A stretch of DNA of 64,000 nucleotides from Dasypus novemcinctus (lineage: Eukaryota > Chordata > Mammalia > Cingulata > Dasypodidae), in contig NC_080685.1 of NCBI RefSeq assembly GCF_030445035.2, positions 111,464,432 to 111,528,431 of the forward strand, in the 5' to 3' direction. Shown one piece after another: positions 32,492 through 45,551 of this stretch. Under the pieces are notes generated by a model. The model worked only from the letters and a program-made list of their open reading frames with translations. It made no database searches and had not been told where the DNA came from. The position numbers were made by a program, and so were the translations under genes. Within the stretch, counting starts at the first letter, position 1. Each line of letters starts with the position of its first letter.

Positions 32492-33939
32492 GACCAATAA
32501 AGACAGATGGTCCAACAGTGAGTCCTTGATACTGATAGCTATGATTATGAGCCTGTGCACCTGAAATATGAACTTGACCTAGAGCTGCAGGGTGCCTAAG
32601 AGTTACCTCCTGAGAGCCTCCATGATGCTCAAATGTGGCCACTCTCTAAGCCAAATTCAGCATGTAAATGCATTACCTCCTCCTCCCCCCCAGCATGGGA
32701 CATGACTCCTGGGGATGAGCCTCCCTGGCGCCAAGGGATTACTACCAATCACCAGCTGATGATGCAACTAGAAAAAGAACTAGTATAAAGGGTCAACTCA
32801 GACCAGCAGAATATCTCAGCCTACATGTAATATCAGGTGTTAAAAACTGCTTTATGACTTTGGATAAAAGGGGGAAATGGAAAGGACAAATGAGTTTATA
32901 TGACTATGCGTCTCCAAAAGAGTCAGGAGAGGTCATTAGAGGAGTAATGCTTACACATGCCTCAGCAGGGTCCCAGAGACAGCCAAAGTAGAAGGCCAGG
33001 TACTGGTTCTCCTGAGGGCTAGAGACCCACACATTCTGTGGTCATGGCAGATGGCTCTGGAGTTCAGTGCCATGTCAGTTGGCCCTACTTTGGAGTTTGT
33101 GTTCCTGAGTGTGATGGAGTTGGACTCATATGACCGTTCTACACATGCCTCTTCTGTTACTTTTACCGGACCTGTGGTTGGCACTGGGATTGGTGTATAT
33201 TCAGGAGACCTGAATCTCTGGACTGTCCATGTGACAACCAGGCCCTGAGCCTCAGCAGACTTGCAACTCCTACTCTCTGGTTTATTGCACTTACCCCAGT
33301 CAGCTAACAGGGAGGTGAAGAAGGTCAACCACCACACCAGGGAGCCAAGAGTGCCTACAACTACAAGCGGGAGAATTGCATCCATCATCCATGTGGAATC
33401 TAAGCCCCCACTTGATATAGAGGTGGAGTGGACGTAACCATCTCAGGGTCCACAGGATGGAGGAATAGAGGATGGGTTAGAGTGGACTTGCTGTTATTCT
33501 ACTATGGAACTATTGTGATCAGTAATGGAAGAAATTGTACCACTGATGTGGAGAAAGTGGCCACAGTAGCTGCTGAGGGTAGGGAGAGGGAAGAAGAGAT
33601 ATGTTGTGGGGGGTATTTTCAGGACTTGGAGTTGTCCTGGGTGGTACTTTAGGGACAGATGCTGGACATGGTATATCCTGCCATGGCCCACTGGGTGGAC
33701 TGGGGGAGAGTGTAAACTACAATGTAAATCACTATCCAAGTGGTGTAGCAGTGCTCCAAAATGTATTCACTAAATGCAATGAATGTGCCACAATGATGAA
33801 AGAGGTTGTTGATGTGGGAGGAGTGGGGTGAGGGGGTAGGGGGTATATGGGGACCTCATATTTTTTAATGTAACATTTTTTTTAAAAAGGAAAAATAAAA
33901 TAAAATAAAATACAGGGAAAACTTAAAAATCAATCAAGC
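32492..33939 (+). mobile_element. L1 3' UTR insertion, sense, 5'-truncated
   Basis: About 1.45 kb of the distal part of the armadillo-type L1 3' UTR, ending GGGGTATATGGGGACCTC, TTTTTTAATGTAAC and an A-rich tail. The 13-bp TSD AATCACTTTGCCA lies at 32,479-32,491 and 33,940-33,952. Its first part is colinear with 63.85-64.0 kb. Open frames on both strands (for example 145 codons on the minus strand) show no known domain. Confidence 0.9.
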
Positions 33940-33952
33940 AATCACTTTGCCA

Positions 33953-35275
33953 TAAAAAATTGAGGATCTGGGAATTGGACTTGGCTCAATGGATAGAGCA
34001 TTCACCTACCACACAGGAGGTCCAGTGTTCAAACCCAGGGCCTCCTGACTCATGTGATGAGCTGGCCCACACGCAGTGCTGATGTGTGCAATGAGTGCCA
34101 TGCCAAGCAGGGGTGTCCCCCAGGTAGGGGAGCCCCACTCACAAAGAGTACACCCTGTAAGGAGAGCCGCCCAGTGTGAAAAAGTGAAGTCTGCCCAGGA
34201 GTGGCGCCACACACACGGAGACCTGATGCAGCAAGATGATGCTACAAAAAGAGACACAGATTCCCAGTGCCACTGACAAGAATACAAGTGGACACAGAAG
34301 AACACACAGTGAATGGACACAGAGAGCAGACAAATGGGGGCAGTGGGGAAGGGGAGAGAAATAAATCTTTTTTAAAAATTAAGGATCTATTTCTGAACAC
34401 TTAATTCTATTCCATATGTCAACATACCTATCTTTATGCCAGTATCATGCTGCTTTTACTACTGTAGCTAAGTCTGAAAGTGAGAGTGCTCCAACTTTGT
34501 TCATCATTTGAAGATATTTTTTACTATTTGGGATGTCTTATCCTTCCAAATAAATTTGATAATTGGACTTTCCAATTCTGTTTTTAAAAAAAGTCTGCTG
34601 CAGGTTTCTTTGGGATTACATTGAATCTACAGATAAGTTTGGGTAATTGACATCTTAATGATACATGATCTTCCAATCCATGAACATGGAGTATCCTTCC
34701 ATTTATTTCGTCTTCTTTGGTTTCTTTTAGCAATGTTTTGTAGTTTTCCAAATATAAGTCCCTTATGTCCTTGGTTAGGTTTATTCCTAAATATTTGATT
34801 CTTTTAGTCACAATTAAAAATGGAACTTTTTTTCTGATTTCCTTCTCATCAATAGTGTATAGAAATGCTATTGATCTTTGCATATTAATCTTGTATCCCA
34901 CCACTTAGCTGAACTCATCTATTAGTTCTAGTAGCTTTGTTTTGGTTTTGTTGATTTTCCTATTTATTTTATTTTCTATTTCATTAATTTCCACCTAATA
35001 TTTATTATTTCCTTCTTTCTTCTTGCTTTGAGTTTAGTGTGCTCTTCTTTTTCCAGTGTCTTAAGGTGGAATGTTAGGTTTTCACTTGAGTTTTGTTTTT
35101 TCATTTTGTTTTGTTTTTTTAATATAGGCATTGTAGCCTATAAACTTCCTTGTAAGCACTGCTTTTGCTATATCCCACAAGTGTTTTGGTATGCTTTGAC
35201 TTCATTCTCATTCACCTCAAAGTATTTTCCAATTTCCCTTGTGATTTCTTCTTTGGCCCATAGGTTATTGTATTA
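33953..35275 (-). mobile_element. L1 ORF2 region, antisense (continuation)
   Basis: Minus-strand frame 34,584-34,904 contains YKINMQRSIAFLYT, TKRIKYLGINLTK and the RILHVHGLEDHVSL-like segment, the region downstream of the L1 RT core. A deletion near 34,960 joins it to more N-terminal RT text up to 35,275. Confidence 0.85.
33970..34373 (+). mobile_element. DAS SINE
   Basis: Complete sense copy. TSD AAAAATTGAGGATCT / AAAAATTAAGGATCT at 33,955-33,969 and 34,374-34,388. Confidence 0.95.
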
Positions 35276-36130
35276 GAGCTCTAGGTAAACAGAAATGACA
35301 AGAGATATCTGCAAATAGTATGAAATTTTGTAAAAATATCACACATGACCATGGGGATGCACAAGTCCAAATTCTGCCAGGAAGGCTGCAAACCAGGGAC
35401 TCTGTTGAAGGCCCTTGATGAGTTTCCAGGAGATGCTAGCTGTCTGAAGTAGAGATGGGATTTCTCTCTCTGAGTGCTGAAATCACTTCCCCTTTTAAGG
35501 CATTCAACTGATTGGATGAGATGTTATTTATTGCTGATGGAAATCTTGTTAGTTCATTGTAGATTGTAGCCATCTATGCAATCAACTCATTGACGATTAA
35601 AGGTCATGAAATGTTCTTTTTTTTTAAAGATATTTTTTCTCCCATTCCCCCACTCCCCCCATTGTCTCCTCTGTGTCTATTCATTGTGTGTTCTTCTGTG
35701 TCCACTTGCATTCTTGTCAGCAGCACCAGGAATCTGTGTCTCTTTTGTTGCGTCATCTTGCTACATCAGCTCTCCGTGTGTGCAGTGCCACTCCAGGGCA
35801 GGCTGCACTTTTTTCGCATGGGGCAGTCTCCTTGAGGGGTGCACTCCTTGCATGTGGGGCTCCCCTATCCAGGGACACCCCTGCATGTCACGGCACTCCT
35901 TGCACCCATCAGCAATGCATGTGGGCCAGCTCATCGCATGGGTCAGCAGGCCCTGGGGTTGAACCCTGGACCTCCTCCTATATGGTAGGTGGACACTCTA
36001 TCAGTTGAGCCAGATCTGCTTCCCCATGAAATGTTCTTGTACTATAGTTAACCCAGTGCTTGCAAGCACTTGGTTGTTTGGCTAGGCCAAGTTGACACCT
36101 TAGCCTAACCATCATAGTTATTTAGGAATG
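35276..36130. repeat. Unassigned LTR-like repeat, copy 1, split by a SINE
   Basis: CATGGGGATGCACAAGTCCAAATTCTGC, AAGGCATTCAACTGATTGG and GGCCAAGTTGACACC are shared with 40,652-41,070 in the same order. The plan resembles old mammalian LTR repeats; the family is not named here. Confidence 0.6.
35619..36024 (-). mobile_element. DAS SINE
   Basis: Complete antisense copy. Perfect 14-bp TSD CATGAAATGTTCTT at 35,605-35,618 and 36,025-36,038. Confidence 0.95.
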
Positions 36131-36750
36131 TGTTACTATTAATTTCCACATTTTCTAAATTGACCAATTTTTTAATTTTTATTTTCTGTTTCATCCATTG
36201 TTGTCTGAAAACATACTTTGTATGATTTGAGTCATTTTAAATTTATTGAGGCTTCATTAATGGCCTAGCATATGGCATAGCATAAAGAATGTTCTATGTG
36301 CACATGAGGAAAAAAAGTGTGTATTCAGCTGTTTGGGGAGTAGAGTGTTCTACAGATGGTTCTAAGGTATAGTTGGTTTATAATGTTTCTGAGGTCTTCT
36401 CTTTCCTTGTGGCTCTTCAGTCAGGTTGTTTTGTACATTTTTTATTCTAATTTTTAAAACTTTTTATTTGGAAATGACTTCAACTTACAGGAAAGTTATA
36501 AAAACTAATACTAAAACAATATATATAACTCCAATATATCACTTCACCCAGATAACCAGATTTATCACCTTTTAGCATTTTTTCACATTTGTTATATCTA
36601 CCTATCATCTATCTGCTTTGTCCATTATTTAAAGTATGGTATTAAAGTCTCTGACTATTATTGTTGAGTTATTTCTCCGATTTCTGTTAGATTTTGCTTT
36701 GTATGCTTTTGTGCTCTCTTATTAGGTGCATATATGTTTATAATTCTTAT
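36131..36750 (-). mobile_element. L1 fragment, antisense
   Basis: TTTCATCCATTGTTGTCTGAAAAC, TTCTACAGATGG, TAAAGTCTCTGACTATTATTG and TAGGTGCATATATG are reversed L1 ORF2 N-terminal text, with an unrelated AT-rich insert near 36,430-36,600. Confidence 0.7.
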
Positions 36751-36754
36751 ATCT

Positions 36755-37147
36755 TCCTAGGCCCATGGAAGAGCTCAAGGCAGGAGACCAATCATATGCC
36801 TGGTAGCCCACAGCTAAACTTCGGAAGAAAGTGGAGCAGCCAAGACTGAGAGAGGAGGCCCATACAGAGACCAGCCCTGTGCCGAGTCTCACACAGCTGA
36901 GCACCAGGAGACAGTAGATTCTGGAGGGCAAGGCAGGGACCTCAGCAGGGATTAGCTGCCATCTTGTTTCACCATGTTGCAGGACACCAGGATGGGCTGA
37001 CTTTGGTTAAAAAGTATCTCTAATGGTGCCTTGATTTGGACATTTCACAGCCTCAGAACTATAAAATTTTACCCTAAATAAAATCCCCATTATAAAAGCC
37101 AACACATTTCTGGTACTTTGCATCAGCAGCCCTTTGGCAAACTAAGA
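36755..37147 (+). mobile_element. ERVL-like LTR, 3' half
   Basis: GCCATCTTGTTTCACCATGTTGCAGG, CCCTAAATAAAATCC, ATAAAAGCCAACACATTTCTGG and CTTTGCATCAGCAGCCCTTTGGC match the 3' half of the LTR found antisense at 39,191-39,806. The AATAAA signal is present. The 5' half is missing. Confidence 0.7.
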
Positions 37148-38450
37148 CATTAACTTTTTTTTTTTTTTATTAATTAGAGAAATTGTAGGTTTACAGAAAG
37201 ATCACACAGAAAATAATGAGTTCCCATACCCCCACTTCCATTTTTAATATTTTGCATTAGTATGGTAGCTTTGTTACAATTGATGAGAGAATATTATTAT
37301 AATTGTACAATTAAATATAGTCCATAGTTTATGTTAAGGTTTGCTGTTTTTATGTTGTACAGTCTATGATTTTGTTCATTTGTTTTTTTATTCTAGCAAC
37401 ATTTAAAATTTTTCCTCTTTTAACCACATTTATATATATAATTCAGTGGTGCTAATTATATTTTCAATGTTGTGTTACCATCATCACTATACATCACCAA
37501 AATTTTTCTACCACTCCAACAGAAACTCTGTACCAGTTAAGGATTAACTCCCCATTCCCTACTCTACTCTTACCCTGGCAATCTTTAATCTAGTTTCTAA
37601 AAATATGGAGTTGCTTTTTCTAATTATCTCATATCAGTGAGATCATACAATATTTGTCCTACTGTGTCTGGTTTATTTCACTCAACATGTCTTCAAGGAC
37701 CATCCATGTTGTAGCATATATTAGTACTTCATTCTTTTTTATGACTGAATAATATTCCATTACATGTATTTACCACATTTTTTTCTTAGCTTCCTTTTTG
37801 TAACTTTATTTTGTACATTTAATAATCAAAAATATAAGCAGCAATTTAAAAAGAAAAAAAATACAGTTGAATAAAAACATACATTTCTCAATTAAATGTA
37901 CTGGATACATATTTTAAAAATTTAAATCATACAATATGTTACAGTATATTTTGTTCATAGTAGCGCAATCATACAGTGTTTGTCCTTTTGTGTCTGGCTT
38001 GCTTTGCTCAACATAATGTCCTCCAGGTTCATCCATGATGTCACATGCTTTACGACTTCATTTCTTCTTATAGCTGCAGAATATTCCATCATTTGAATAC
38101 ATCACAATTTCTTTACCCATCACTGGTTGATGGACATTGGTTCCTTCCATCTTTTGGCAATTTTGAAAAATGCTGCTATGAATACCAGTGTGCAAACAAT
38201 GATTCAAGTCCATGCTTTCAATTCTTTTGGGCATATACCTAGAAGTAGGATAGCCAGGTCACATGGTAATCTATACTTAACTTTCTGAGGAACCACCAAA
38301 TTGCCTTCCACAGTGGCTGCACCATTTTACATTCCCAAAAACAATGAATGAGTGGTCCTATTTCTCCACATCCTCTTCAACATTTGTAATTTTCCATTTA
38401 AAAAAATATAGGAGCCATTCTAGTAGGTATGAAATGGAATGTTATCGTGG
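37148..38450 (-). mobile_element. L1 3' UTR fragments, antisense
   Basis: Two successive reversed L1 3' ends: TTGTAGGTTTACAGAAAGATCAC...AATAATATTCCATTACATG (to about 37,780), then GTGTCTGGCTTGCTTTGC...GCAGAATATTCCATC and ORF2 C-terminal text to 38,450. Confidence 0.8.
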
Positions 38451-39180
38451 AATGATCCATGCAACACTAGAGTACAATGTGAATTCTGCTCCTGTTGGGT
38501 GAAGTGTTCCATACCTGTGTTTTAGGTCTATATGATTTAGAGTATCATTCAGGTCTTCTATTCATTATTGATTTTTTATCAGCTCTATCCACTATTAAAA
38601 GTGGTATATTGAAGTTTCCTACTATGAATGTAGAACCATCTATTCTCCCTTAAAATTTGTCAATATTTGCTTCATGTATTTGGGGCTCCACTACTAGGTG
38701 CATAAATATTTATAATTGTTATGTCTTGGATTGACCCCTTAAGTAGTATATGGTTACTTTCTTTGTCCCTCATAACTATTTTTGTATTTAAGTCCACTTT
38801 ATCTAATATTACTATAGCTACCCCAACTCTTTTAGTTGCTATTTGTATGGTATGATTTTTTTCCCCAACTTTCACTTTCCACCCACTTTTGTCTTTGAAT
38901 TTAAGATGAGTCTTTTGTAAACAGCATATAGTTGGCCATGCTTTCTTATCTATTCTGCCAATCTCTGCCTTTTGCCTGGTGAGTTTAATTTACATATAAA
39001 GTCACTACTGTTAATGCAGGACTTTCTTCTGCCATTTTCTATTTTGTCTTTGTAAATCTTATACCTTCTTTGTCCATTAATTCTTCCATTAGTGCCTACT
39101 TGCATATTTATTTGATTTTTTGTATTATGCTTTTTCGAGTCCCTTATTTTTTCTGTACATATAGTTCATATTTGGGGGGT
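38451..39180 (-). mobile_element. L1 ORF2 N-terminal region, antisense
   Basis: The minus-strand frame 38,672-38,875 includes DITIINIYAP, the L1 endonuclease motif, preceded by a decayed ORF2 start. It is non-functional. Confidence 0.8.
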
Positions 39181-39190
39181 TAACATGCAT

Positions 39191-39806
39191 TAGTCGAAGG
39201 GGTACTGATGCAAAGAACTCTGTTTGGTTTTATAAAGGTTATTTATTTAGGGTAGAAGCTTACATTCACAAAGCCATAAAGTATAAGTTACTTCCCTCAC
39301 CAAAGTCCGTTGCCACATGTTGGAGTAAGATGGCTGCCGGTCTCGGCAAGGGTTAAGTCTTCCTCTTCCTCCTAAGGCTCTGTGGCCCCAGCTCCTTCCT
39401 TTCTCAGCTGTAGGTTAGCATAAGGTCGTCTCTCTCTCCGGGGCTCATTTCTGTCTGTCTGGCCTTAGCTGCTTTGTTCTCTTTACAAGGTCAGCTGTAT
39501 ACTATCAGGCTCACTCTCTTCCTGGGTCCTCTGCTGTGTTTAGTGGAGCCTTCTCTCTTTTCTCACATATCTACTTCTCTATTTACTTCTCCAGCATCAA
39601 AACTCCAACTCTCTCCTCTGCCAAGGGGACAGGGACTCAAGGTCTTACTGATGTGACTCAATCAAAGCCTTAATCAAAATTTAATCAAGTAAGAGTGAAA
39701 CCTCTGTATCTGATACAATCTAATATGCCCAGAGGAACAGACCAGCTTACAAACACAATCCAATATCTATTTTTGCAATTCATAAACCATATCAAACTCT
39801 ACAACA
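39191..39806 (-). mobile_element. Solo LTR, ERVL-like, antisense
   Basis: 616 bp. The minus strand begins TGTTGTAGAG and contains ACCCTAAATAAATAACC, a polyadenylation signal near the 3' end. The 5-bp TSD TGCAT is at 39,186-39,190 and 39,807-39,811, as expected for class III/MaLR elements. The same family appears at 36,755-37,147 and 46,880-47,375. Confidence 0.85.
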
Positions 39807-39811
39807 TGCAT

Positions 39812-40095
39812 CCTAAATCTATGACCATCATGTTTAATTTCTTACCAACCTAAATTCAATAACATATGTATTATATGTGCTATAAAACATAAAAGACTGA
39901 AAAGCCATAACAATGATTATGCCTTTGTAATGGAATATGAGTGATGCTCCCTTTAGATCTTTATAGTCTAAAAGTTGTTTAATTATGTATTGATTTTATT
40001 ATTTTAGGTATTATCAAAGTATCATACAAAGCTAATCATATAAATAATGACATGATAAACACCAGTAAACTTACCAATTACCTTAAAAAATAAAT
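39812..40095. other. AT-rich interval without a gene
   Basis: No recognisable feature. It separates an LTR and a SINE. Confidence 0.5.
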
Positions 40096-40474
40096 GTGAT
40101 GGGAGGTCTGTGGTTCAAATCCCGGGCCTCCTTGACCTGTGTGGAGCTGGCCCATGCGCAGTGCTGATGCGCGCAAGGAGTGCCCTGCCATGCAGGGGTG
40201 TCCTGCGCATAGGGGAGCCCCGCGCACAAGGATTGTGCCCCGTAAGGAGAGCCACACAGCGCAAAACAAAGTGCAGCCTGCCTAGGAATGGTGCCGCACA
40301 CAAGGAGAGCTGACACAACAAGATGATGCAACAAAAAGAAACACAGATTCCCGTGCCACTGATGACAAAAGAATGGACAAAAGAAGACGCAGCAAATAGA
40401 CATAGAGAACAGACAACTGGGGTGGGGGGAAAAGGGGAGATAAATAAATAAATAAATAAATCTTAAAAAAAAAA
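40096..40474 (+). mobile_element. DAS SINE, 5'-truncated
   Basis: Starts within the head at ATGATGGGAGGTCTGTGGTTC and then runs through the full body to AAATAAATAAATCTT poly(A). A (AAAT)n expansion lies at 40,441-40,459. Confidence 0.9.
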
Positions 40475-40651
40475 AGTGAGATGTGCATTTGTTATTATTT
40501 TATCAATCCCTAAAATTATATAATAGTACTTTGCATGTATTATTTAGAAGACATTTGTGATTCATAATTTTATTATATTTTTTAAATCATTGTTTGCATA
40601 TTTTGAAATGTACATAAATACATGATATTGTAAAAAAATAATATATGTATT
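40475..40651. other. AT-rich interval without a gene
   Basis: Nothing recognisable. Confidence 0.5.
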
Positions 40652-41070
40652 AGGGTTCCCTAAGAAACAGAATTAACAGGGTATATCTGTAAATACAATG
40701 AGATTTTATAAAATTGTCTCATGCAGTCATGGGGATGCAAGAGTCCAAATTCTGCAGGGCAAGCTACAAGCCACAAACTCCAATGAAGGTCCTTGATGAA
40801 TTCCCCCAGAGAAGCTGGCTGGCTGAAATAGAGATTGGAATTTTCTCCTTTGACTGCTGAAATCAATTAGTCTCTTTAAAGATTTTCAACAGATTGCCTT
40901 AGATATCTCTCATTGCTGAAGGCAAGCTCCTCAGTTAATTGTAGATGTAATCAGCCATAAATCAACTCACTGATGACTTAACTCCATGAAATGTCCTCAC
41001 AGTACAATTAGACCCGTGCTTTCTTGACCAAACAACTGGGCACCATTACCTGGCCATCACAGCATAAATC
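40652..41070. repeat. Unassigned LTR-like repeat, copy 2
   Basis: TAGGGTTCCCTAAGAAACAG start, GGGGATGCAAGAGTCCAAATTC, GCTGGCTGGCTGAAATAGAG and ACCAAACAACTGGGCACCATTACCTGGCC. It shares order and sequence with 35,276-36,130. The leading phrase is common to ancient mammalian LTR repeats. Confidence 0.6.
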
Positions 41071-41289
41071 TACACTGTTCCTAAACTCTTCTGTTCCCCA
41101 ACCATTTTGTTGTACTTGGCCTAAATTATATCTTTATACATTATATTTTCCAAACTATGGATTTATCATTTCTATTTATGTATTTGCATTTTTGAACCTG
41201 TAAGAAGTAAAAAGTGGCATTAAATACCAAAAACTATAATACAATGGTACTGGTATTTATAATTACCCAAATGGTAATCTTTACCATAG

Positions 41290-42670
41290 GTCTTTATATC
41301 TTTATGCCTCCTTGAACCACTTCTAAATGTCTCTTCCTTTTAATATGAAGAACTCCCATTAGCATTGCTTGTAGGGCAGGTCTAGTGGTGACGAACTCCT
41401 TCAGCCTTTGTTTTTCTTGGAATGTTTTAATCTCTCCCTCATTTCTAAAGGAAAGTCTTGCTGGATATAAAATTCCTGGTTGGAAATTGTTTTCTCTAAA
41501 CACTTTAAGTATTTCATCCCACTGCCTTTTGCCTCCATGGTTTCTGATGACAAATTGATACTCAATCTTATTGGGACTCCCTGATACATAATAGGTTGCT
41601 CTTCATTTGCAGCTTTCAGAACTCTCTCCTCCATTGCATTCAACAGTTTTTTCACTATGTGTATGGCCATTTTTCTCTTCTAGTTTATTCTGTATAGTGC
41701 TCATTGCTCTCTTAGATATACCTATTCATGTCTTTTGCAAAGTTTGGAAAGTTTTCTGTCATTACTTCTTTGAATATTACTCCTGTCCCATTTTTCTTCT
41801 CCTTCTGGGACTCTCGTAATACATATATTGGTATGCTTGATGGTGTCCTATGGCCTTTTGGCTATTTTCACTTTTCTAATTTTTTTCCTCCTCCGTCTGA
41901 CAATTTTTCAATGATCTTTTCTTTGAGTTCACTGATTCTTTCTTCTGCCAGCTCCAATCTGCTGTTGAAACCCTTGGGGAATTTTTCATTTCAGTTATTG
42001 TGGACTTCAACTCTGGTAGTACTGTTTGGTTCCCTTTTAAAATTAACATCTCTTTATCGAGATTCTCCTATTGTTTGTTCATTGTTTTCCTGATATCCTT
42101 TAGTTCTTTATCTGTAGTTTCCTTCATCTTCTTGAGCATATGGAGGATCATTTTTTTTAAAAGACTTTGTCTAATGTTTCCACAGTCTGGTTTTTTAGTT
42201 GATGTTTTCTCAATTTTTATTCTCCTCCTTTGGATGGGCCAGTTCCTGTGGTTTTTTTTTTGTTGTTGTTTGTTTTTTGTCTTGTAACCCTTTGTTGCAC
42301 ACTGTACGTTTTAATATTTTAAAGTGTTAACTCTGGGATTTAGTCCCTAAGCATTCTGAGTTTGTATCTAGCTGGTGTTATGAAAGAGATTTCCTTGAGT
42401 GCTATAAGTTAACACAATCAGGCAAACCAATGCAAAAAAAAAAAAAACCCTTTCTTTGCAAATTGACCTTGAGTTGTCTTGTGCTCTCCTTCAGAGTTTA
42501 GGCCTCCTATTAAGAAGGTCCGCCCAAGGCAAATGCAAAAAGGAGCTTCTTCCCTGTCCCCTTTGAGCCTGTGTCTTGTCCTGGACTCATGCTTGCTAGT
42601 AGCTTTAGGGTCTCTCTCTTTACAGGAATTTGAATGCTTTCTTTTCTTTTCTTTTTTTTTTTAATTCAGG
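41290..42670 (-). mobile_element. Old L1/HAL1-like 5' region, antisense
   Basis: Minus-strand frames 41,294-41,503 and 41,401-41,670 encode text homologous to 12.2-12.5 kb (phrases SSETMEAKGSGMKYLKCLEK and PALQAMLMGVLH). A C-rich to T-rich 5' part follows to 42,670. Confidence 0.7.
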
Positions 42671-42689
42671 GTTAGATCTCAATTATTAT

Positions 42690-43107
42690 TTTTTTTAAAG
42701 ATTTATTTTTATTTATTTCTCTCCCCTTCCCATCCCCTCCCTCAGTTGTCTGCTCTCTGTGTCCATTCGCTGTGTGTTCCTCTGTGTCTGCTTGTATTCT
42801 TGTCAGTGGCACCCGGAATCTGTGTCTCTTTTTGTTGTGTCATCTTGCTGCATCAGCTCTCTGTGTGTGTGGCACCATTCCTGGGCAGGTTGCACTTTTT
42901 TCATGCTGAGTGGCTCTCCTTACAGGGCGCACTCTTTGCGCATGGGGTTCCCCTACACAGGGGACACCCCTGCGTGGCATGGCACTCCTTGCACGCATCA
43001 GCACTGCATGTGGGCCAGCTCATCACATGGGTCAGGAGGCCCGGGATTTGAACCTTGGACCTCACATGTGGTAGGTGGATGCCTTATCTGTTGGGCCAAA
43101 TCTGCTT
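42690..43107 (-). mobile_element. DAS SINE
   Basis: Complete antisense copy ending AATCTGCTTCCC. The probable TSD TTGAATGC lies before the pyrimidine-rich tail (about 42,628) and at 43,110. Confidence 0.9.
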
Positions 43108-45185
43108 CCCTTGAATGCCTCCTTGACTTCATATGTAATAGATTCTCTCCCTCTCCCAGGTGCTCTACTGTAGGACTTAAAGCAGATCAGTATATTCAGA
43201 CAGTTTCTGCCAGTTTAATAGTTGTTCTGGTGGCAGGACTGTTTCCTGAGCTCTACTCTGCCATCTTGCTACATATATTACGTCATTATTTATCATTTCT
43301 GGGTTTGAGTTACCATCTAGTGCCTTTTCCTTATTCCAATGCAGCTTTACTTCCACCTTCATCCTTTGTGCTATGATTGTCAAATATTTTGCTTTTCTCG
43401 ATGTTATAGGCCCAACAATACAAATATATACATATTGTTTTATACAATTGCTTTTTAAATCAGTTAGAAGAAATAAGCATTTACATTCTTATAATTACAT
43501 AATTACATAATTACCTTTACTGGTGCTCTTTATTTTTTCATGCTGATTCAAATTACCATCTGAGGTAATTTCTTATCAAGTGGGTCTTTTAGAAAGAAAT
43601 TCCCTCAGTTTTTGTTTACCTGGGAATATGTTCGTTTTGCCTTCATTTTTGAGATAGTTTTGTTTAATATAAGATTCTTGCTTGACATGGTTTTTGTTTG
43701 TTTGTTTGTTTTGTTTATTTCCTTTCAACACTTTGGATATGTCACCCACTGATTTCTGGCTGCTATTGTTTCTGATGAGAATTTAGTTGTTAATCTTATT
43801 TGAGTTCTATTGTATGTGGTGAGTGATTTTTCTCTTGCTGTTTTCAAAGTTTTTTCATGGTCATTGGTTTTTAGTAGTTTTACTATGATGTGTCTAGGTG
43901 TTGCTCTCTTTGTGTTTATCCTACATGCAGTTCATTAAGCTTCTAGGATGTGTAGATAAAAGTTTTTCATCAAATTTGGTTCATTTCAGCCATTTTTTTT
44001 TCTTTGAATGTTTTTTTTTTTTCTCCTTTCTCTTCTTTCTGGTACTCAAATTATATGTATGTTCATGAGCCAAATGGCGGCTCACATTTCTCTGACACTC
44101 TGTTCATTTTTCTTCATCCCTTTTTTAATCTCTGTTTTTCAATTTGCATACTCTCTGTTGCTCTATCTTTATGTTCACTAATTTTTTTCTTCTTCCAGTT
44201 TAAATCCTGTTGAGCCTCTCTAGTGAATTTTTCATTTACTTATTGTATGTTTCAACTCCAGAATTCCCCTTTGAATTTTTTTATAATTCCTATCTTATTG
44301 ATATTCTCCATTTGACAAGGCATTGTCAGCATACCTTCCTTTGCTTCTTTAAGTATGATTTCCTTTTGTTCTTTGAACATACATGATGGCTTCTTTGACG
44401 TCTTTGTTAATGTTGATATATGGGCCCTCTCCCAGGCAGTTCCTGTTGCCTGCTTTTTCCCTATGTATGAGTCATACTTTCCTTTGCCTTTCTCCTAATA
44501 TTTTGTTTTAAACTAGACAACTTGATACTGATTCAACCCCTCAGACACTCTCAAGATCTTGTTTATTTTTTGTAGTTTTTTTTTTTTTTTTGGTTTGTTT
44601 TTTGTTGCTTTTTGTCATTTGTTAAGTGACTTGATTGGACTATTTTAGATTATTCTATTTCCTCCTCAATGAAAAGGCACTGATGTGGCTCCCCAGGGTG
44701 TGTAACCTTGGGATGTGCAGTCACCCTGGGATGAATGGTTTTAACAGGACTCTCTTTGACTATCTCTTTCCCTGATCTCTCTCTTGAACTGACTGCTTCT
44801 GTTGATAGTATACCCAAGTATTAGACTGTACTAATTGCTGGCTAGCTGCTCTCATTTTTGACAATGCCCAGAGGAATATGTAGCTCCATAGTCAACACTA
44901 ATTAAATTTAAGCCTTTCTTTAAGAACACTTTTTCAGACTAGTGTTTGAGATTTGTTCTTACCCTGGGAAGGTTTCTACTAGCCATATCTTTCCCTGGTT
45001 TTCTCAGGTAAACTTGTTGAACTGTGGGTTAGTTCATTGCTCCCATGGAGCTAACTAGCCTTTTCTTCATTGCTTACCATCAAAATTTCCACTGTTTTTG
45101 AAAGTGCTGTTAGTCTTAAACTCCCTCAAAGTCTGTTCTAAATAAATTCACTTTTCTTGGGGGAGTGTGAAAGTGGGTTTTGGGA
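43108..45185 (-). mobile_element. Old L1/HAL1-like sequence, antisense
   Basis: CAGTTTTTGTTTACCTGGGAATATG, CACTGATTTCTGGCTGC, GTTTTACTATGATGTGTC and TTAAGTATGATTTCC are familiar reversed old L1M text. From about 44,540 it becomes a probable 5' UTR. No intact frame. Confidence 0.65.
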
Positions 45186-45204
45186 GATTCTCTGTTTTGT
45201 TTTG

Positions 45205-45540
45205 TTTTTTTAATGTGGTTTTTATTGCTTTTACTTACCAATAAAATTAATACTTGATACATAAAACAGTCTTGCCTTAAATTATAAATACACTGTACAG
45301 CGTTAAAGAATGAATTTTTCTATTGAATGTACATACCATTAAGTTTTGTGAGAAACCACTCTTGTCATTATCATATAGCATTCATAAAGCTTAAGATTTC
45401 AAGTCTAAGAAATCTATGGTAAGAGTTTTCAAAACTGCAGTAAAGGTATACTTTTAAATATTGATCAATACATATTCCATAACCTGAATCTAACATGAAC
45501 ATTAGCCTTTTCTCTGTTGTTGTTTTTTCTATAATATGGC
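45205..45540 (-). pseudogene. Probable antisense retrocopy tail, parent unknown
   Basis: The left T-run and minus-strand AATAAAAACCACATT near it indicate a polyadenylated 3' end. The body is AT-rich 3' UTR-like sequence. No TSD was confirmed. Confidence 0.35.
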
Positions 45541-45551
45541 CTGACTTGGTG

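Noticed and set aside
32951-33388. 145-codon minus-strand frame as a gene
   Set aside because: It lies within the 3' UTR of a TSD-flanked L1 insertion and has no recognisable domain.
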